Source: an uncultured Porphyromonadaceae bacterium (lineage in GTDB: Bacteria > Bacteroidota > Bacteroidia > Bacteroidales > Muribaculaceae). From it: a DNA stretch of 8,122 nt. A program made the translations under genes and the position numbers. Shown here piece after piece: positions 5,219 to 8,122 of this stretch. The stretch's first letter is position 1, and each line of letters opens with the position of its first letter. Below the pieces are notes generated by a model. That model was not told the origin of the DNA, did not search any database, and worked only from the letters and a program-made list of their open reading frames with translations. The stretch is from assembly GCA_947175455.1 (NCBI GenBank), contig CAMWMW010000059.1, forward strand, positions 1 through 8,122, written 5' to 3'.

Positions 5219-8122
5219 CTATTTCTCTTCCTCTTTCTTTACAACCCGTTTTTTCTTACGCTTGAGGAATGTGAACGGATTGTCAAAATCCCGACGGTAT
5301 ATCACACCTATCCCCTGGGTTGTCAATGCGGAACGGAGATAATAGTTTTGGTCATTGAAATGATTGTATGCCTTAAGGCGCAGGTTGCCGTTCTTGTTCA
5401 GAAGATACTCGATATCAAAGTCGCCAACGAATGTAGACTGGGATGTGGCTCTGTCTCTATAGCCAAAATTGCCGTTTATAAGCAACCGGTTATCCAAAAG
5501 CCGTGAAGACAATGCAACATCAACCTCCATATCTGAAAAATCGCCTTTGTCGGAACGGAACGAAGGTGCGAGCGTGATCTTATCGGTAAGTTGCCCCATA
5601 AAACTCGACAATTGCGATGACAGAGTCGAAGATGCCACTGATGCCAGCTCTCCGCCTCCGTTGCTTGTGGCACCCATATACTCGGGGGTGTAGAATCTGT
5701 TTAACGCAAGAAGATAGATGATCTGTCTGTTCATCATGTCATCTGTTGAAATGATGCTCTTGACCTTTCGCTCCACATCCTGTGTCAACGTCGGCAAGGC
5801 GATATCGAATGTAATCTCAGGACTACGCATGTCTCCGTTAACCTTAAGCAACGCGTCAACCGGAACATTTGTCCTGTTGAGGTCGCGGTCTGTAGAGAAG
5901 CTCTTGTCAAGATCAGAAAGATTCGTGTTGACCCGGTAGGCGGCTGTTATGTCAAGCACACCCTGCATCGGATCTCCGTTGAATGAGATGTTGCTTCCCG
6001 AATAAATCTTGAAGTCACGCAATATAAGATCCTGAAGACTGAAATTATAATTACCCTCCTCAAGAGTGTACTTCCCATAAATCTGCATCTCATCGGAATC
6101 CGTATTATACGATATCTGCATCGGACCGCCACCGCGGGCAACAATCCTGTCTCCGGCTTTGGGATCCATCACGAGTGTCATTCTTGCGGCAGGAGTCACG
6201 CTGCATCTTATATCCATTGTAAACAATGACGGACGGTCCGCCTCCGGTTTTGGCAATGACTTCCTGAATTGTTCCTCGAGATCGACAGTTCCGCTGATTT
6301 CTTCCAACTCCGCCTTACGTCTGTCGGAAAATGTCAGAAACTCATAATCCGACGCAGTCTGTGTCTCGCTTAATACAAATGTAAAGTCGCTGTTGGCTGA
6401 AGTAGACACATCAAGCATCATTGACACGACTCCGGGTCTTCCACGCAGTGTCCCGCCGCCTGAGGCATAAATCTTACCATACCAATCAGGATTGATTTTG
6501 TTATTGGTGTCGAAACACAAGAGATCTCGCGCTCCACTGAGCCGGAATTCAAATTCCGGCTCATGAAAATAACGATGTTTGACAAAACCTTTCAACATCG
6601 CAGAGTTTCCATATTTATCATATAGCCTGAATGCCGGAATATCAATATATCCGGGACGGATATAAACCGAATCGGTTCCATGGTAATATACATTGGTATA
6701 ATCCACCTTCATGCAGATTGAATCAGCAAGCACAGATCCCTTCAGGTCTATGTCTTTGAATGTCCCGAAAAGCTTTACGCGTCCTGAAGCCTCACCGCCC
6801 ACGTCAGAAGTGAATGCGGACATAAACGGTTTCAGAAACTCAATGTTGACGTGATCCGCGAGCATATCGAAAGATAATGAATCGCGTGTGACATACACAC
6901 CACCTCCGATAAGTGCTACCCTGCGGTTGTTTTTCCTTATATCCGCATTGATAGCCACCTTCTTGCTGTCGTTTACCCAATGACTCTCAAGATTGCCGTC
7001 TCCGAGAACAGCGCCGTTATAGCTCAGATCCTTGACAAACAAACGCTGTGTACGCAACACCGGCATTTTGGTAAAAAGATCGGATGCGAGGATTTCCCCG
7101 GTCGCCATGCCTCCGAACGTCACGTAGTTTATGTTCAAAGCCTCGAAAATATAACTCAGATCAATTCCCGCAAGCTTGACACGCAACGCATCCACGGGAG
7201 ATGCCGATGCTCGCCCGTTTACTGTCACAAATTGTCCTGCATGCCATATTCTGACATTATCCACATCCACGGCATCATTGGAATAATCCACTTTCGCGCG
7301 ATCTATACGCCACTCCGAACCATTAAGCCTGAAAGATGAAGGCGACACCTGCACAGACACATCCGGTTTTCCTGTAAGTGCGTTTTTCGAGATTATAGCG
7401 CTTAAATCCACATTGCCCTCAGCCGTCTTGTTTTTCTCAAAAGTCCAGTCAATGCCAGCCCGTATGTTGTCATCAAGCGCACTTATGGAGAGGTGCAGAT
7501 TGGCATCGTCATTCTTGGCGGGAACCGTACTTTTTATGTCAGCGGCAAGACCCTGCGACTGCTTTCCTGACAATGAGATTTTTGTACCTCTTATCATTTT
7601 TGACCCACCTTTGACAAGATATGGAGCTTCGACATCAACGGATATCACATCTTCCACCCCATTGAGACTAGCCGTGGCGACAATATCGGAATACGGTCTT
7701 ATGGGAAGAGCGAAAAAATCGGCAAATTCATCATTTGGACTCACAGTAAGCGAAAATTCAGCCCAATCAGAAGACTCTGTAACAGACCCTCCATTTACCA
7801 TAGACGGTAACGCGACGGAAGCTATGTTTTTCGAAATCTTTACTATATCACCGAATGTGAAATTTCCTTCAAGTTTACTTTTGATAAAATCAGATTCGAG
7901 CGAGTAGCATTTCAATGAATCGGCATCATGCGATGTCAACGACAGACCATTGATATGCAACCCCCTTTCACCATGCTTTTCAAACGATAATGATTTTAAT
8001 GAAACCTCACCTGTGACATTGTCCGCATTATTGCCTGAAAGATTGGCCGACGCCGCACCTGAGAACGCATAACCCTGGTATTTCGGCAGTAATCCGAAAC
8101 GCGACGGTATGAACCGATGTAT
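5219..8122 (-). CDS. tamB: translocation and assembly module protein TamB, C-terminal 967 residues (5' end outside window)
   Basis: Large AsmA-like envelope protein thought to span the periplasm as a lipid-binding beta-groove and to work with an Omp85 partner (TamA/TamL) in outer-membrane protein assembly or lipid transport. The frame stays open to base 8122 without a stop. A TTG at 7960 lies in the middle of coding sequence, so the true start is further right; whole Bacteroidota TamB proteins are usually about 1,500 residues. The visible part is mostly repeating short beta strands. The TamB (DUF490) domain covers roughly the last 450 residues, with landmarks such as SVTPAAR and GGGPMQISYN near 640, FNGDPMQGVLDITAAYRV near 720 and MNRQIIYLLALNRFYTPEY near 800. 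After the final strand (GIGVIYRRDFDNP) comes a charged tail, FLKRKKKRVVKKEEEK. No partner Omp85 gene is in the window. It is the first visible gene of the leftward cluster. Confidence 0.93.
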   Translation of the reverse strand: MHRFIPSRFGLLPKYQGYAFSGAASANLSGNNADNVTGEVSLKSLSFEKHGERGLHINGLSLTSHDADSLKCYSLESDFIKSKLEGNFTFGDIVKISKNIASVALPSMVNGGSVTESSDWAEFSLTVSPNDEFADFFALPIRPYSDIVATASLNGVEDVISVDVEAPYLVKGGSKMIRGTKISLSGKQSQGLAADIKSTVPAKNDDANLHLSISALDDNIRAGIDWTFEKNKTAEGNVDLSAIISKNALTGKPDVSVQVSPSSFRLNGSEWRIDRAKVDYSNDAVDVDNVRIWHAGQFVTVNGRASASPVDALRVKLAGIDLSYIFEALNINYVTFGGMATGEILASDLFTKMPVLRTQRLFVKDLSYNGAVLGDGNLESHWVNDSKKVAINADIRKNNRRVALIGGGVYVTRDSLSFDMLADHVNIEFLKPFMSAFTSDVGGEASGRVKLFGTFKDIDLKGSVLADSICMKVDYTNVYYHGTDSVYIRPGYIDIPAFRLYDKYGNSAMLKGFVKHRYFHEPEFEFRLSGARDLLCFDTNNKINPDWYGKIYASGGGTLRGRPGVVSMMLDVSTSANSDFTFVLSETQTASDYEFLTFSDRRKAELEEISGTVDLEEQFRKSLPKPEADRPSLFTMDIRCSVTPAARMTLVMDPKAGDRIVARGGGPMQISYNTDSDEMQIYGKYTLEEGNYNFSLQDLILRDFKIYSGSNISFNGDPMQGVLDITAAYRVNTNLSDLDKSFSTDRDLNRTNVPVDALLKVNGDMRSPEITFDIALPTLTQDVERKVKSIISTDDMMNRQIIYLLALNRFYTPEYMGATSNGGGELASVASSTLSSQLSSFMGQLTDKITLAPSFRSDKGDFSDMEVDVALSSRLLDNRLLINGNFGYRDRATSQSTFVGDFDIEYLLNKNGNLRLKAYNHFNDQNYYLRSALTTQGIGVIYRRDFDNPFTFLKRKKKRVVKKEEEK
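6538..6563. repeat. perfect 12-bp inverted repeat within tamB
   Basis: TGAGCCGGAATT (6538-6549) and AATTCCGGCTCA (6552-6563) are exact reverse complements separated by CA, giving a 26-base near-palindrome. On the tamB strand it encodes EPEFEFRLS, an alternating beta-strand segment. As RNA it would form a stem of about 10 bp after opening the central A/T pairs. No T run follows on either strand, so it is not an intrinsic terminator. Confidence 0.7.

Noticed and set aside
5084..5506. 140-codon open frame spanning the tamB-patatin junction on the plus strand
   Set aside because: It overlaps two well-supported minus-strand genes, and its hydrophobic stretch comes from the complement of the charged TamB tail, so it is not a real membrane protein.
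7413..7907. 164-codon open frame opposite tamB
   Set aside because: It has no domain or plausible start signals, and long antisense frames are expected opposite a large, repetitive beta-strand gene.
5219..7960. A 913-residue gene starting at the TTG at 7960
   Set aside because: The same frame continues without a stop to base 8122 and encodes TamB-like strands there, with no signal or leader near 7960. The start is simply outside the window.

Overview
The window is typical Bacteroidota chromosome, most likely from the order Bacteroidales. The evidence is a short housekeeping sigma factor with no region 1.1, a promoter resembling the Bacteroides TAnnTTTG -7 element, A/T-rich leaders in place of clear Shine-Dalgarno sites, and a very large TamB-type envelope protein. 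A gut genus such as those in Muribaculaceae would fit, but the family cannot be fixed from this sequence alone.

Layout. Bases 7-1531 are transcribed rightward: rpoD (primary sigma factor), then after 34 bases a gene for a small exported protein that reads as an eight-stranded outer-membrane barrel (902-1531). No promoter is visible between them. A perfect 14-bp GC-rich hairpin lies inside the signal-peptide codons of the second gene, where it could terminate or attenuate rpoD transcription. A perfect 17-bp hairpin at 1552-1593 separates this pair from everything to the right and should act as a terminator in both directions.

Bases 1615-8122 are all leftward. In transcription order they are tamB (5219-8122, its N-terminal part lies beyond the window), a stand-alone patatin-like lipid acyl hydrolase (4380-5195), a cytosolic GH13 alpha-amylase-family enzyme (2652-4358) and prs, PRPP synthetase (1615-2559). 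The first three are 23 and 21 bases apart and look like one operon. prs follows after 92 bases and has a recognisable promoter of its own.

How the genes relate. rpoD and prs are housekeeping genes for transcription and nucleotide precursors. TamB, the patatin protein and the barrel protein belong to envelope or membrane-lipid biology. The GH13 enzyme has no signal peptide and should act on alpha-glucans in the cytoplasm, so its place behind tamB and the patatin gene may reflect only shared transcription. Every gap between genes is under 100 bases, and no tRNA, rRNA, mobile element, CRISPR array or phage gene was seen. I found no convincing undescribed system. The most unusual features are the hairpin embedded in a signal-peptide sequence just after rpoD and a 12-bp perfect inverted repeat within tamB.
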